64,000 bases of DNA, taken from the NCBI GenBank assembly GCA_040902425.1, contig JBBDXI010000041.1:86427-150426 (forward strand). Reading direction: 5' to 3'. A program made the position numbers and the translations under genes. Positions within the stretch are counted from its first letter, which is position 1, and each line of letters starts with the position of its first letter. Below the pieces are notes generated by a model. It was not told the origin of the DNA, did no database searches, and saw only the letters and a list, made by a program, of their open reading frames with translations. This DNA is from JBBDXI01 sp040902425. Its GTDB lineage: Bacteria; Planctomycetota; Phycisphaerae; Phycisphaerales; UBA1924. Below, piece by piece: positions 35,146 to 45,935 of the stretch.

Positions 35146-35790
35146 TCATCGCTTCTCCGGCTCCTCCCGCTCCCCCGTCACCGGGTTGGTGAAGTGGGCC
35201 TCCTGCACGGGCACCACGTTCTCCAGGATGTGCTGCAGGACCCGCCCCGGCGACCCCAGGGCATCCACCGTCCGGATGATCGACTGGGGGTAGTACGCCA
35301 GCACGGGGAAGGTCTCGTGCTCGTAGACATCCCAGCGCCGGCGGATCACCTCCTCCCGGGCGTCGTCGGCCCGGTTCTCCTTCAGGGCCCGCCGCCGCAG
35401 CCGCTGGATCATCCTCTCCTTGTCGGAGCAGATGAGGTGGACGATGCACAGCACATCCAGGTGCTTCTCCAGTAGCCGCGACTGGTTGACGTTCCGCGGG
35501 ATGCCGTCGAGCACCAGCAGGTCCTGGCGGGGCTTGAAGTGCGCCAGCACCGTCTGCGCGTGCATGTTCTGCTGCCACATCTTGATGGTGGCCTCATCCG
35601 GCACCAGCTCGCCCCGCGAGGAGTACTCCATGAAGACCCGGCCCAGCTCGGTCGTGGTGTCGAGCGTCCGGAAGACCTCGCCGCAGGAGAGGTGGTAGAA
35701 CCCGGGGATGCACCCGAGGATCTTCCCCTGCGTGCCCTTGCCGGCGCCGGGGGCGCCGAAGAGGAGGATGGTCTGGTAACGGTGCGGCAT
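35146..35790 (-). CDS. Adenylate kinase-family nucleoside monophosphate kinase
   Basis: 214-residue P-loop kinase interconverting nucleoside mono-, di- and triphosphates. Walker A GAPGAGKGTQG lies at residues 8-18, followed by the NMP-binding CGEVFR and LVPDEATIK. The LID region is short (RRALKENRADD). LVLDGIPRN matches the DGFPR motif with Ile for Phe. The ATG at 35790 (MPHRYQTILLFG) gives the family start. Unlike typical adk it is not beside secY, so it may be a paralogue. Confidence 0.85.
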   Translation of the reverse strand: MPHRYQTILLFGAPGAGKGTQGKILGCIPGFYHLSCGEVFRTLDTTTELGRVFMEYSSRGELVPDEATIKMWQQNMHAQTVLAHFKPRQDLLVLDGIPRNVNQSRLLEKHLDVLCIVHLICSDKERMIQRLRRRALKENRADDAREEVIRRRWDVYEHETFPVLAYYPQSIIRTVDALGSPGRVLQHILENVVPVQEAHFTNPVTGEREEPEKR

Positions 35791-35964
35791 GGGGGGCTCT
35801 CGGGGGGCCATGATACAGGTAGCTACTGGGTACGACACACCCGCGGCCGGTGCCAGTTGTACGCCCCGGAAAGCGACCCGGAGCGCCCGTTCATGCGGGC
35901 TTCACGCCCGATTCAGCGGTGCCTGCGAGCCTTCGGTGGTCCGAGCACACGGAGGAGGAGCAGC

Positions 35965-36324
35965 ATGCGCGACGCCCGCGACCGGATGGGGAAGGGGATG
36001 GGCCAGACGATCCTGGACTGCCACGAGTGCTCGGATGCCTGCCGCCGCTGCCTCCAGCACTGCCTGCGGACCGGCGGCATGCACGCCGAGGCCCGGCACA
36101 TCCGGGCCCTGTGCGACTGCGCGGAGGCCTGCCAGTTCGCGGCATCGTTCCTGGGGCGGGAGAGCGAGCACTCCGTCCGGGCCTCCGCGATCTGCGCCGA
36201 GGCCTGCGACGCCTGCGCCCTCTCGTGCGAGCGCGTGCCGGACGATGAGGAGATGCGGCACTGCGCGGCCACGTGCCGCCGGTGCGCCCACTCCTGCCGG
36301 GATATGGCGGGGATGCGGGGGTAG
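35965..36324 (+). CDS. Cys-rich four-helix-bundle copper-binding (Csp-like) protein
   Basis: 119 residues with 16 cysteines, mostly as CxxxC pairs on amphipathic helices (DCHECSDACRRCLQHC, CAEACDACALSC, CAATCRRCAHSC). This is the DUF326/Csp copper-storage pattern, in which a four-helix bundle is lined with thiols that bind many Cu(I). No signal peptide, so cytosolic (Csp3-like). GGAGGAGGAG precedes the ATG at 35965. It fits with the copper ATPase at 20311, though the two are not adjacent. Confidence 0.88.
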   Translation: MRDARDRMGKGMGQTILDCHECSDACRRCLQHCLRTGGMHAEARHIRALCDCAEACQFAASFLGRESEHSVRASAICAEACDACALSCERVPDDEEMRHCAATCRRCAHSCRDMAGMRG

Positions 36325-36374
36325 CCCCGGGGGGGGCCGGTTGGGGGGCGGTCCGGCCTGATACGATCGGTGCA

Positions 36375-38000
36375 ATGTCGAGCTCCGCATCGCAACCCGG
36401 TGTCGGCCGCCTGCCCGCGGGAGATCCCGAGGGCCCCGGCGAGCGGCGCCGCGCGGCGGGCCCGAAGCCGGCCCTGGAGTTCGGCCACGCGTGGGACTAC
36501 GCGCCCGCGCCCGAGTCGGTGAAGGTCGAGATCGCCCCGCGGTACGGCCATTTCATCAACGGGAAGTTCGTCGAGCCGCGGGGCGGGGAGCGCTTCGCGA
36601 CCGTCAACCCGGCGACCGAGCAGGTGCTGAGCGAGGTGGCGCAGGGGTCGGAGGCAGATGTCGATGCGGCGGTGCGGGCGGCCGCGGCCGCGCAGCCGAA
36701 GTGGGCAGCGCTCAAGGCGACCGAGCGGGCCAAATACATCTTCCGCATCGCCCGCCGCATCCAGGAGCGGGCCCGCGAGCTGGCGGTGCTGGAGACGATG
36801 GACGGCGGGAAGCCGATCAGGGAATCCCGCGACGTGGATGTGCCCCTCGCGGCCGCCCACTTCTTCTACCACGCGGGCTGGGGCGACAAGCTGGCGTACG
36901 CGTTCCCGGGTAGGTCGGCTCTCCGAGCCGATGCAGGGCGCGAGGGCGGCTCGAAGAATCGGCACGGAGTGCCGACCTACCCAAGGCCCATCGGCGTCTG
37001 CGGCCAGATCATCCCGTGGAACTTCCCGCTGCTGATGGCGGCGTGGAAGCTCGCCCCGGCGCTGGCGTGCGGGAACACGTGCATCCTGAAGCCCGCGGAG
37101 ACGACGCCGCTGACGGCGCTTCGGCTGGCCGAGATTCTTCAGGAGATCGGCCTGCCCCCGGGTGTCGTAAACATCGTCACCGGCGACGGGCGGGCCGGCG
37201 CGGCCCTGGTGAACCACCCGGGAGTCCGAAAGATCGCGTTCACGGGCAGCACGGAGGTCGGCAAGAAGATCGCCCGGGCGGTCGCGGCCCGGGGCGTCGG
37301 CCCGGAGGGCCGACCTACCCGCCTCACGCTCGAGCTCGGCGGCAAGTCGCCCAACATCATCTTCGAGGATGCCAGCATCGACCAGGCGATCGAGGGGATC
37401 ATCCAGGCCATCTACTTCAACCAGGGCCATGTCTGCTGCGCCGGCTCGCGCCTGTTCGTGCAGGAGAGCATCCTCGACCAGGTCACCGAGAAGCTCCGCA
37501 TCCGCATGGCCAGCCTGCGCGTCGGCGACCCGCTCGACAAGAACACCGACGTCGGCGCGATCAACAGCCGCCAGCAGCTCGACACGATCAACCGCTACCT
37601 GGCCGCGGGGCGCAGCGAGGGGGCGAAGCTCCACGAGACCAACGGCCACCCGCTCCCGGAGAAGGGCTACTGGTGCCGGCCCAGCTTCTTCACCGGCGTG
37701 CAGCCCAGCCACACGGTCGCCCGCGAGGAGATCTTCGGCCCGGTGCTGGCGGTGCTGAGCTTCCGCACGCCGGAGGAGGCCATCACCCGCGCGAACAACA
37801 CGCCCTACGGCCTGGCCGCGGGCGTGTGGACCGACAAGGGCAGCAAGATCTTCGAGATCGCGCGGAAGCTGAAGGCGGGGGTGGTGTGGCTGAACACCTA
37901 CAACCGCTTCGACCCGGCGAGCCCCTTCGGCGGCTTCAAGGAGAGCGGGTTCGGGCGCGAGGGGGGGATGCAGGGGCTACGGGCGTACGTGGAGCTTTAG
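36375..38000 (+). CDS. NAD(P)-dependent aldehyde dehydrogenase carrying in-frame palindromic insertions
   Basis: 541 residues, longer than the usual ~490. It oxidises aldehydes to acids. The cofactor and catalytic motifs are intact: PWNFPLLMAAWKLAPALACG, FTGSTEVGK, LELGGKSPNI (catalytic Glu) and NQGHVCCAGSRLFV (catalytic Cys). Two insertions explain part of the excess: 25 residues between AYAFPG and RPIGVCGQII, encoded exactly by a palindromic pair (36908-36982), and a shorter one before LTLELGG (GVGPEGRPT) from a single copy (37296-37320). Both preserve the frame and sit away from active-site motifs. Confidence 0.92.
   Translation: MSSSASQPGVGRLPAGDPEGPGERRRAAGPKPALEFGHAWDYAPAPESVKVEIAPRYGHFINGKFVEPRGGERFATVNPATEQVLSEVAQGSEADVDAAVRAAAAAQPKWAALKATERAKYIFRIARRIQERARELAVLETMDGGKPIRESRDVDVPLAAAHFFYHAGWGDKLAYAFPGRSALRADAGREGGSKNRHGVPTYPRPIGVCGQIIPWNFPLLMAAWKLAPALACGNTCILKPAETTPLTALRLAEILQEIGLPPGVVNIVTGDGRAGAALVNHPGVRKIAFTGSTEVGKKIARAVAARGVGPEGRPTRLTLELGGKSPNIIFEDASIDQAIEGIIQAIYFNQGHVCCAGSRLFVQESILDQVTEKLRIRMASLRVGDPLDKNTDVGAINSRQQLDTINRYLAAGRSEGAKLHETNGHPLPEKGYWCRPSFFTGVQPSHTVAREEIFGPVLAVLSFRTPEEAITRANNTPYGLAAGVWTDKGSKIFEIARKLKAGVVWLNTYNRFDPASPFGGFKESGFGREGGMQGLRAYVEL
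36908..36932 (+). repeat. REP-like palindrome, left half of a head-to-head pair
   Basis: GGGTAG foot, stem GTCGGCTC, loop TCC, stem GAGCCGAT. With 36958-36982 it forms a 75-base inverted pair with a 25-base spacer, exactly 25 codons inside the aldehyde dehydrogenase. Confidence 0.85.
36958..36982 (-). repeat. REP-like palindrome, right half of a head-to-head pair
   Basis: On the minus strand GGGTAG, stem GTCGGCAC, loop TCC, stem GTGCCGAT. It differs from the left half by T to A in one arm and the compensating A to T in the other. Confidence 0.85.
37296..37320 (-). repeat. REP-like palindrome, single copy
   Basis: On the minus strand GGGTAG, stem GTCGGCCC, loop TCC, stem GGGCCGAC. Read in frame within the aldehyde dehydrogenase. 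Confidence 0.85.
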
Positions 38001-38111
38001 CCGGCCGGATCGGCCCGTCGTATTCGGCGAGCGAATAATCCCCGTCAGGATCCCCCGCGCAGCCACGGAGCGCGGGCCCCCTCCGCCGGGTCCCGGCCAC
38101 CGGAACCGCCG

Positions 38112-40157
<2,046 letters not shown>

Positions 40158-40181
40158 GCCCGGCCCCGATAGACTCGCGGC

Positions 40182-41552
40182 ATGTCCCAGGCCCTGCTGC
40201 TGCTGACCGCGTTCTTCCTCGTGCTCCTCAACGGCTTCTTCGTCGCCGCGGAGTTCGCCCTCGTCAAGGTCCGCCGGACCCGGCTCACCGAGATCGCCGC
40301 CACCGGCTCGTGGCGGGCCAGGCTCTCGCTGCGCCTGGTCACCCACCTCGACGCCTACCTCAGCGCCACGCAGCTGGGCATCACGCTCGCCTCGATCGGT
40401 CTGGGGTGGATCGGCGAGCCCGCCGTCGCCCACCTGCTCGAGCCGCTCCTGGCGCGCCTGGGCATCACCAACCCCGCGATGGTCAGCGGCGTGGCCTTCT
40501 CCGTCGCCTTCGCCTTCATCGCCTTCCTGCACATCGTCCTGGGCGAGCTGGCGCCCAAGTCGCTGGCCATCCGCAAGGCCGAGGCCGTCAGCCTGTGGGT
40601 GGCCGCCCCCCTGCTCGCCTTCTACTACGTGTTCTCCCCCGCCATCGTCGTGCTCAACGCCGCGGCCAACGCGCTGCTCCGCGTCGTCGGCATCGCCCCG
40701 GTGACCGAGGGCGACGAGGCCCACTCCGGCGAGGAGCTGCGGATGATCGTCGCCGCCAGCCACGCCCACGGGATGGTCGGCGCCACCGCCTCGCGCCTGG
40801 TCGAGAACGCCCTCCGATTCTCCGAGCTGCGCATCGGCGAGATCATGGTCCCCCGCACCAAGATGGTCGCCCTCTCCGCCGCCGCCCCCGTCGCCGAGTG
40901 CATCGCCCTCGCCCTGCGCCACGGCCACTCCCGGTACCCCGTGCGCGGCCCCGGGCGCGACGAGATCATCGGCATGGTCCACGTCAAGGACCTGCTGCGC
41001 CTCTGCGCCGAGGGCGCAAAGGCCGGCAGCGCCGGCACGCTGGCGCCGCTGGTCCGCCCCTCGCTGTTCATTCCCGAGACCGCCAGCCTCGACAAGGCCA
41101 TGCGCACCATGCAGGAGAAAAAGACGCTCCAGGCGATCGTCGTGGATGAGCACGGCGCGCCCGTCGGCCTCGTGACGCTGGAGGACCTCGTCGAGCGCCT
41201 CGTCGGCGACATCCGCGACGAGTTCGACGCCACCCTCCGGGCCCGGCCCGGGCGCGCCAAGGACATCCTCGAGGGCGACGACCCCGTCGCCGTCCTGCGC
41301 GAGCTCGCCGGCATCGAGCCCCGCCGCGACCGGCACGTCCACACCGTCGGCGGCTACCTCCTCCGCGCCCTGGGGCGCGTCCCCAGGACCGGCGAGCGCG
41401 TCGTCGTGGATGGCCGCACCTTCGAGATCCTGGCGATGGATGGCCGCCGCATCGCCCGCGTCAGGCTCGCCGCCCGCGCACCCGAGCAGCGCGCCCGGCG
41501 CGAGCGGCCCGCGCGGGGTCCAGCCGATGCCGGGCCCACCGGCCCCGGTTGA
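40182..41552 (+). CDS. CNNM/hemolysin-family transporter with CBS pair and CorC domain
   Basis: 456 residues. The N-terminal DUF21 domain has three to four membrane helices (LLLLTAFFLVLLNGFFVAAE; LGITLASIGLGWIGEP; HIVLGELAPKSLAIRKAE). Two CBS motifs follow (IMVPRTKMVALS; LQAIVVDEHGAPVGLVTLED), then a CorC_HlyC domain (GGYLLRALGRVPRTGERV). The family exports Mg2+ or Co2+, or affects membrane integrity. Starts 24 bases after the kinase stop, so it may be co-transcribed. Confidence 0.92.
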   Translation: MSQALLLLTAFFLVLLNGFFVAAEFALVKVRRTRLTEIAATGSWRARLSLRLVTHLDAYLSATQLGITLASIGLGWIGEPAVAHLLEPLLARLGITNPAMVSGVAFSVAFAFIAFLHIVLGELAPKSLAIRKAEAVSLWVAAPLLAFYYVFSPAIVVLNAAANALLRVVGIAPVTEGDEAHSGEELRMIVAASHAHGMVGATASRLVENALRFSELRIGEIMVPRTKMVALSAAAPVAECIALALRHGHSRYPVRGPGRDEIIGMVHVKDLLRLCAEGAKAGSAGTLAPLVRPSLFIPETASLDKAMRTMQEKKTLQAIVVDEHGAPVGLVTLEDLVERLVGDIRDEFDATLRARPGRAKDILEGDDPVAVLRELAGIEPRRDRHVHTVGGYLLRALGRVPRTGERVVVDGRTFEILAMDGRRIARVRLAARAPEQRARRERPARGPADAGPTGPG

Positions 41553-41748
41553 TCGGACCGACCGCCCGCCGCCGGATGAGCGCCCCAACCCGCGCCTCCC
41601 CCGCCCGCCGCGCTGCCGGCGTGTTATTCGGGCCTCCGCGCTGGCATGAAACTGAACCCAATGCACACTCCAACGGGGCGAGCGATCACCCACGCTCGCG
41701 GTGCGCGGCCCTTTCCCGGCCGCCGCACACGCCCAGGATGGAGCGCGC

Positions 41749-42495
41749 ATGTCATTGATTCAAAGGCGTTTGTGGTCAGCCGTCGCCCCGCTCGCCGCGA
41801 GCGCGGCCGTCCTCTCCGCCGCGGCCGGCGCACCCGGCTCACCCATTACCTATTCCGGCTCCCAAGCCACCCTCGCGGCCGCGGCCACCTTCGATACCCA
41901 GGGCACCGACCTCACCGTCACCCTTACGAACACCTCCGCCGCCGACGTCCTGGTCCCCGCGGATGTCCTCACGGCCGTCTTCTTCCAGGTCTCCGGGGCC
42001 ACCCTCCTGCTGACCCCCACCAGCGCCGTCGTGCCGCCGACCTCCAGCGTGCTCTTCGGCGCCGCCGGGCCCGGCGGGAATGTGGGCGGCGAGTGGGCCT
42101 ACCGGGGCGATCTCACGGGGGCCCCCGGCGGCCTGACCTACGGCATCAGTTCCGCCGGCTTCGGACACTTCGGCCCCCAAGACCGCTTCCCCGGCGCCAA
42201 CCTTCACGGCCCGGAAAGCCCCGGCGGCCTGGAGTACGGCATCCTCTCCGCCGGCGACAACCCCGCCACCGGCAACACGCCCGTCACCGGCTCTCAGCCC
42301 CTCATCAGGAACGAAGTGGTCTTCCGCCTCGGCGGCCTGCCCGCGGGCTTCGATCCCTCCACGCGGATCAGCGCGGTGACCTTCCAGTACGGCACCGACA
42401 CGGGGTCCGAGCCGAGCTTCCCGGGCATCCCCGCGCCGGGCACGATGGCCCTCGCCTTCGCGGCCGGCGCATGCTGCATGCGGCGGCGCCGCTGA
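41749..42495 (+). CDS. PEP-CTERM-type exosortase-dependent surface protein
   Basis: 248 residues: signal peptide (SAVAPLAASAAVLSAAAG), a beta-rich secreted domain (DLTVTLTNTSAADVLVPADV), and a C-terminal sorting tail (IPAPGTMALAFAAGACCMRR) with the Pro-x-Pro motif, a hydrophobic helix and an Arg cluster recognised by exosortases. The pattern around VLTAVFF recalls the XDD-type exosortase-dependent families, a tentative match. GGAG precedes the ATG at 41749. No exosortase is in the window. Confidence 0.82.
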   Translation: MSLIQRRLWSAVAPLAASAAVLSAAAGAPGSPITYSGSQATLAAAATFDTQGTDLTVTLTNTSAADVLVPADVLTAVFFQVSGATLLLTPTSAVVPPTSSVLFGAAGPGGNVGGEWAYRGDLTGAPGGLTYGISSAGFGHFGPQDRFPGANLHGPESPGGLEYGILSAGDNPATGNTPVTGSQPLIRNEVVFRLGGLPAGFDPSTRISAVTFQYGTDTGSEPSFPGIPAPGTMALAFAAGACCMRRRR

Positions 42496-42524
42496 GCCCG
42501 CCCTCCGACCCGCCGTGACAATGT

Positions 42525-43427
42525 TCAGGCCAGCGCGGCCGCGCCCGAGACAATCTCCGTCAGCTCGGTCGTGATCTGCGCCTGCCGTGCCCGGTTGAAG
42601 TCGCGGACGAGGTTCTTGCGCATCTTCCCGGCGTTGTCGGTGGCGGCCTTCATGGCCACCATCCGGGCCACCTGCTCGCTGACGATCGCGTCGTTGACCG
42701 CCTGGAAGAGCGTCGCCTTCACCGTCGCGGGGAGCAGGTCGTCAAGCAGCTTGCCCGCCTCCGGGCTGAACTCGTACTGGGCGCTGAACCCCGTGCCCTT
42801 CGCCTCCTCGGCCGGCGCTGCGCCCTTCTTCGCCGCCGGCGGCTTGAGCGGCAGCAGTTGCAGCACCTCCGGGGTCTGGCGCCCGGCGGAGAGGTACCGC
42901 ATGTAGACGATGCGGACCGCCGAGACCTCGCCGGCGACGAACCGCCGCATGTAGTCCTCGGCGATGCGCTCGGTATCCGCGAAGACCGGCTTGTCCCCCA
43001 GCGCGTGCGTCGCCGTGACCGGCACGCGGTTGAACTTCAGGAAGCTCGCCCCCTTCTTGCCCACCAGTTCGATGGCCCCCGACGACGCCGCGGGGTTGCC
43101 CCGCAGGTGCGCCATGGCCGTCCGCAGCACCGTGCCGTTGTACGGCCCGCAGAGCCCGCGGTCGGACGTGATGATCAGCGTCAGCTCCCCCTTGCCCTTC
43201 GCCCCGCGACCCTCCGCGCCGCCGATGAGGGGGTGCGAGACGTTCCCCGCCGTCGCCCCCAGCTCGGTGACGAGGCCGAACACCCCCTCGGTGTAGGGCT
43301 TGGTCGCCGTCGCCCGCTGCTGGGCGCGGGCGAACTTGCTCGTGGCGATCATCTGCATCGTCTTGGTGATGCGCCGGATGTTGCTGACCGCCTTGATGCG
43401 CTTGCGGATTTCGCGGGTCTTGGCCAT
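42525..43427 (-). CDS. atpG: ATP synthase F1 gamma subunit
   Basis: 300 residues, the rotating central stalk of F1. The N-terminus TREIRKRIKAVSNIRRITKT and the conserved ITSDRGLCGPYN are diagnostic, as is the C-terminal RNLVRDFNRARQAQITTELT-like helix that enters the alpha/beta ring. It is longer than usual because of a Lys/Ala-rich loop (PPAAKKGAAPAEEAKG). It stands alone, with no other atp gene within the window, unlike the common atpHAGD operon. Confidence 0.95.
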   Translation of the reverse strand: MAKTREIRKRIKAVSNIRRITKTMQMIATSKFARAQQRATATKPYTEGVFGLVTELGATAGNVSHPLIGGAEGRGAKGKGELTLIITSDRGLCGPYNGTVLRTAMAHLRGNPAASSGAIELVGKKGASFLKFNRVPVTATHALGDKPVFADTERIAEDYMRRFVAGEVSAVRIVYMRYLSAGRQTPEVLQLLPLKPPAAKKGAAPAEEAKGTGFSAQYEFSPEAGKLLDDLLPATVKATLFQAVNDAIVSEQVARMVAMKAATDNAGKMRKNLVRDFNRARQAQITTELTEIVSGAAALA

Positions 43428-43644
43428 AGGGAGGCAAGCATAGGAACCGACGCCCCGCCGGGAAGGCCCTCAGACCCCCACTCCCGTCCGACCGTCAGGG
43501 CCCACTCGGCGGCCCCGAGAGCGCCTTGCCTGGCCCCCGATCGCGGGGACGTTGGGGCGGCACCCCCCGGCGGGCACGCGCGCCGCCGTCCGCCTGACTT
43601 TCATCCGGCGGCCGTACACTGCGCCGCCCCCAAGGAGGCCACCC

Positions 43645-44691
43645 ATGCTGCGCCGCCTCGCGTTCATCGCCCTCGCCGGAGCGTGCTGGTCCACGGCCGC
43701 CGCACAGGACGGCCGCGAGCCCTATCCGGACCCCCGCCTTCGGCCCGCCGAGAAGATCGAGGGCCAGCTCCCCGCCGAGGGCAAGCCCCAGGCAGCGAAG
43801 CCCGCCGCCCGCCCCGACATCTACAGCGAGACCGCCGACGCCCGCGGGGCCGTCGCGGCCGCCCTCGACAAGGCCCGCGCCGAGAACCGGCGTGTCCTCA
43901 TCCAGTGGGGCGCGAACTGGTGCGGGTGGTGCCACCTGCTGCACGAGGCCTGCGCCAAGGATGTGGGCCTCCGGGCCAAGCTACGCGACGAGTACGACGT
44001 GGTGCTGATCGACGTCGGCCGCTTCAACACGAACATGGAGCTGGCGGAGAAGTTCGGCGCGAAGCTGAAGGAATCCGGCATCCCCTACCTGACCGTCCTG
44101 TCCGCCGAGGGCAAGGTCCTTGCGAACCAGGAGACCGGCTCGCTGGAGGTCAAGGGCCAGCCGAAGCACGACCCCAAGGCCGTGCTGGAGTTCCTAACGA
44201 AGCACCAGGCCCCGCCGCTCAGCGCCGAGTCGGTCCTCGCCGAGGCGATGAGCCGCGCGAAGGTGGACGACCAGCTCGTGCTGGTCCGCTGGGGCGCCCC
44301 CTGGTGCGGGTGGTGCCACAAGATGGACGCCTGGCTCGCCCGCGAGGATGTGAAGTTGCTCATCGGTAAGGACTACCTGAACGTCAAGATCGACCAGGAC
44401 CGGATGACCGGCGGCAAGGAGCTGCTCGCCAAGCACGGCGGCGCCGGCAAGGGCATCCCCTGGTTCGTCGTGCTCGACCCCGCGACCGGCAAGACCCTCG
44501 CCACCAGCGACGGCCCCAAGGGCAACGTCGGCTTCCCGGCCGCGCCCGAAGAGATCGAGCACTTCACCGACATCCTGACCAAGACGGCCAAGCGCCTGAG
44601 CCCGGCGGACATCAAGACGCTCGCAAGGTCGCTCGAGCCGGTGAAAGACGCGCGCCCGGATGCTCCCGCGGGCGATGGCGGCCATCGATAG
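43645..44691 (+). CDS. Exported protein with two thioredoxin domains
   Basis: 348 residues. The signal peptide LRRLAFIALAGACWSTAAAQ is followed by two thioredoxin folds in tandem, each with the active site WCGWCH (GANWCGWCHLLH near residue 90 and GAPWCGWCHKMD near residue 217). The CGWC dithiol suggests disulfide reduction or exchange outside the cytoplasm. AAGGAGG precedes the ATG at 43645. The two domains are similar, so internal duplication is likely. Target proteins are not evident from the neighbours. Confidence 0.88.
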   Translation: MLRRLAFIALAGACWSTAAAQDGREPYPDPRLRPAEKIEGQLPAEGKPQAAKPAARPDIYSETADARGAVAAALDKARAENRRVLIQWGANWCGWCHLLHEACAKDVGLRAKLRDEYDVVLIDVGRFNTNMELAEKFGAKLKESGIPYLTVLSAEGKVLANQETGSLEVKGQPKHDPKAVLEFLTKHQAPPLSAESVLAEAMSRAKVDDQLVLVRWGAPWCGWCHKMDAWLAREDVKLLIGKDYLNVKIDQDRMTGGKELLAKHGGAGKGIPWFVVLDPATGKTLATSDGPKGNVGFPAAPEEIEHFTDILTKTAKRLSPADIKTLARSLEPVKDARPDAPAGDGGHR

Positions 44692-44749
44692 ACAGTTCGG
44701 AGAGCGGGAACGGGGAACGCCGGCGCACGCCGGCCACAGGGGCGGGACC

Positions 44750-45061
44750 ATGCGCATCGTGATTCGTCCGTCGATGGCGCCGCAGCGCGAACTCGATATC
44801 ACCCAGGCCGTCATCGGCGCCGTCGCCGCCGAGCTCTACCACCAGTTCGGCGGCAACGACGTCGTCAACTGGCTCGAGGCCGAGCGCCAGGTCGCCCGGC
44901 TCCTCTCCCCGGAGAAGCCCGCCCCGGGCCGAATCGCCGGCCTCGGTGAGCCCCAGCCCGGCGGCCAGGGCCGCCGCCGGACCACCACCCTCCACCCCCC
45001 CGCGGCCGAGATCGAGGCCCCGGCGGAGGAGGTCGCAGCGGCCGCCGAATCCGACGACTGA
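44750..45061 (+). CDS. Small DUF2934-like protein
   Basis: 103 residues. The N-terminal part (LDITQAVIGAVAAELYHQFG then DVVNWLEAERQVARLL) resembles the DUF2934 pattern with a helix ending in W-L-x-A-E. The C-terminal half is low-complexity Pro/Ala/Glu. The start is chosen at the ATG 44750; longer in-frame starts upstream are less protein-like. It lies 58 bases after the double-thioredoxin gene on the same strand. Confidence 0.55.
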   Translation: MRIVIRPSMAPQRELDITQAVIGAVAAELYHQFGGNDVVNWLEAERQVARLLSPEKPAPGRIAGLGEPQPGGQGRRRTTTLHPPAAEIEAPAEEVAAAAESDD

Positions 45062-45143
45062 GGCCGCCTGCCCCGGCTCTAACTCGTCTGGTGCCCGGAG
45101 CGCCGGCTGGTAGACTGTCGCCCCGACCAGCGAGAGACCAACC

Positions 45144-45935
45144 ATGCCCAGCACCGAGGCGACGGCGAAGATCTGCGTCAAGTGCAACCAGGACTGCTCG
45201 GGCAAGCCGCGCAGCAAGGACGCCCAGGGCCGCTACATCTGCAAGGCCTGCCTCGACGGACTGAAGGCGCGGAAGGAGGGCGCAGCCCCCCCCGCGAAGC
45301 CCGCGCCCGCCCGGGGGCGCGCCGCCGTCGCCCCGCCGCCCGTCGACGAGGGCTCGGTGCTTTCGAATCTGCTGGCGGATGCCCCTGACCCCTGCCCCAG
45401 CTGCGCTTCGCCGATGCCGCCGGGCGCGGTGCTCTGCAACTTCTGCGGCTTCAACAAGGCCTCCGGCCAGGCCGTCCGCACGCAGGTCTCCCGGGCGTCC
45501 AAAGAGAAAAAGACCCGCGCCGGCCCCGCCTTCGAGTTCACCCCGATGTGGACCGGCGTCATCGCCATCGGCCTCCAGGCGGCCCTCCTGGCCGCGTCGC
45601 TCGCCGTGCCCGGCATGGTCCTCGCCTTCCTGCTCGTCTACTTCATCGTCTCGATCTCGGCCTTCATCACGCTCATCGTCTGCTGCGTCAAGGACCAGAA
45701 CATCGGCTGGCTCATCGCCAGCCTGCTCATCCCGTTCGTCGTGTTTTTCTATGTGTTTGGCGTCAGCGAGCGGGGCCACCTGAAGGCGATCACGCTCGCC
45801 CAGATCTTCGGCGTCCTGATGCTGCTGGGTTTTATGGCCGCCAACCCGGACTTCGCCGAGGAGCTCAGTTCCGCGCGGTCCGGCCCGGCCGGCCCCGGAA
45901 CGCTCGCGGCCCTCAGTCCTCTGGCCCGGCCTTGA
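45144..45935 (+). CDS. Zinc-ribbon membrane protein
   Basis: 263 residues. The N-terminal part has two Cys2-type zinc ribbons: CVKCNQDCSG with CKAC, then CPSCASPMPPGAVLCNFCGF. Three to four membrane helices follow (VIAIGLQAALLAASLAVPGM, LVYFIVSISAFITLIVCC, LIASLLIPFVVFFYVFG, ITLAQIFGVLMLLGFMA). Such ribbon-plus-membrane proteins are common and of unknown role. Its 3' end overlaps the convergent transglutaminase-like gene by 23 bases. Confidence 0.75.
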   Translation: MPSTEATAKICVKCNQDCSGKPRSKDAQGRYICKACLDGLKARKEGAAPPAKPAPARGRAAVAPPPVDEGSVLSNLLADAPDPCPSCASPMPPGAVLCNFCGFNKASGQAVRTQVSRASKEKKTRAGPAFEFTPMWTGVIAIGLQAALLAASLAVPGMVLAFLLVYFIVSISAFITLIVCCVKDQNIGWLIASLLIPFVVFFYVFGVSERGHLKAITLAQIFGVLMLLGFMAANPDFAEELSSARSGPAGPGTLAALSPLARP

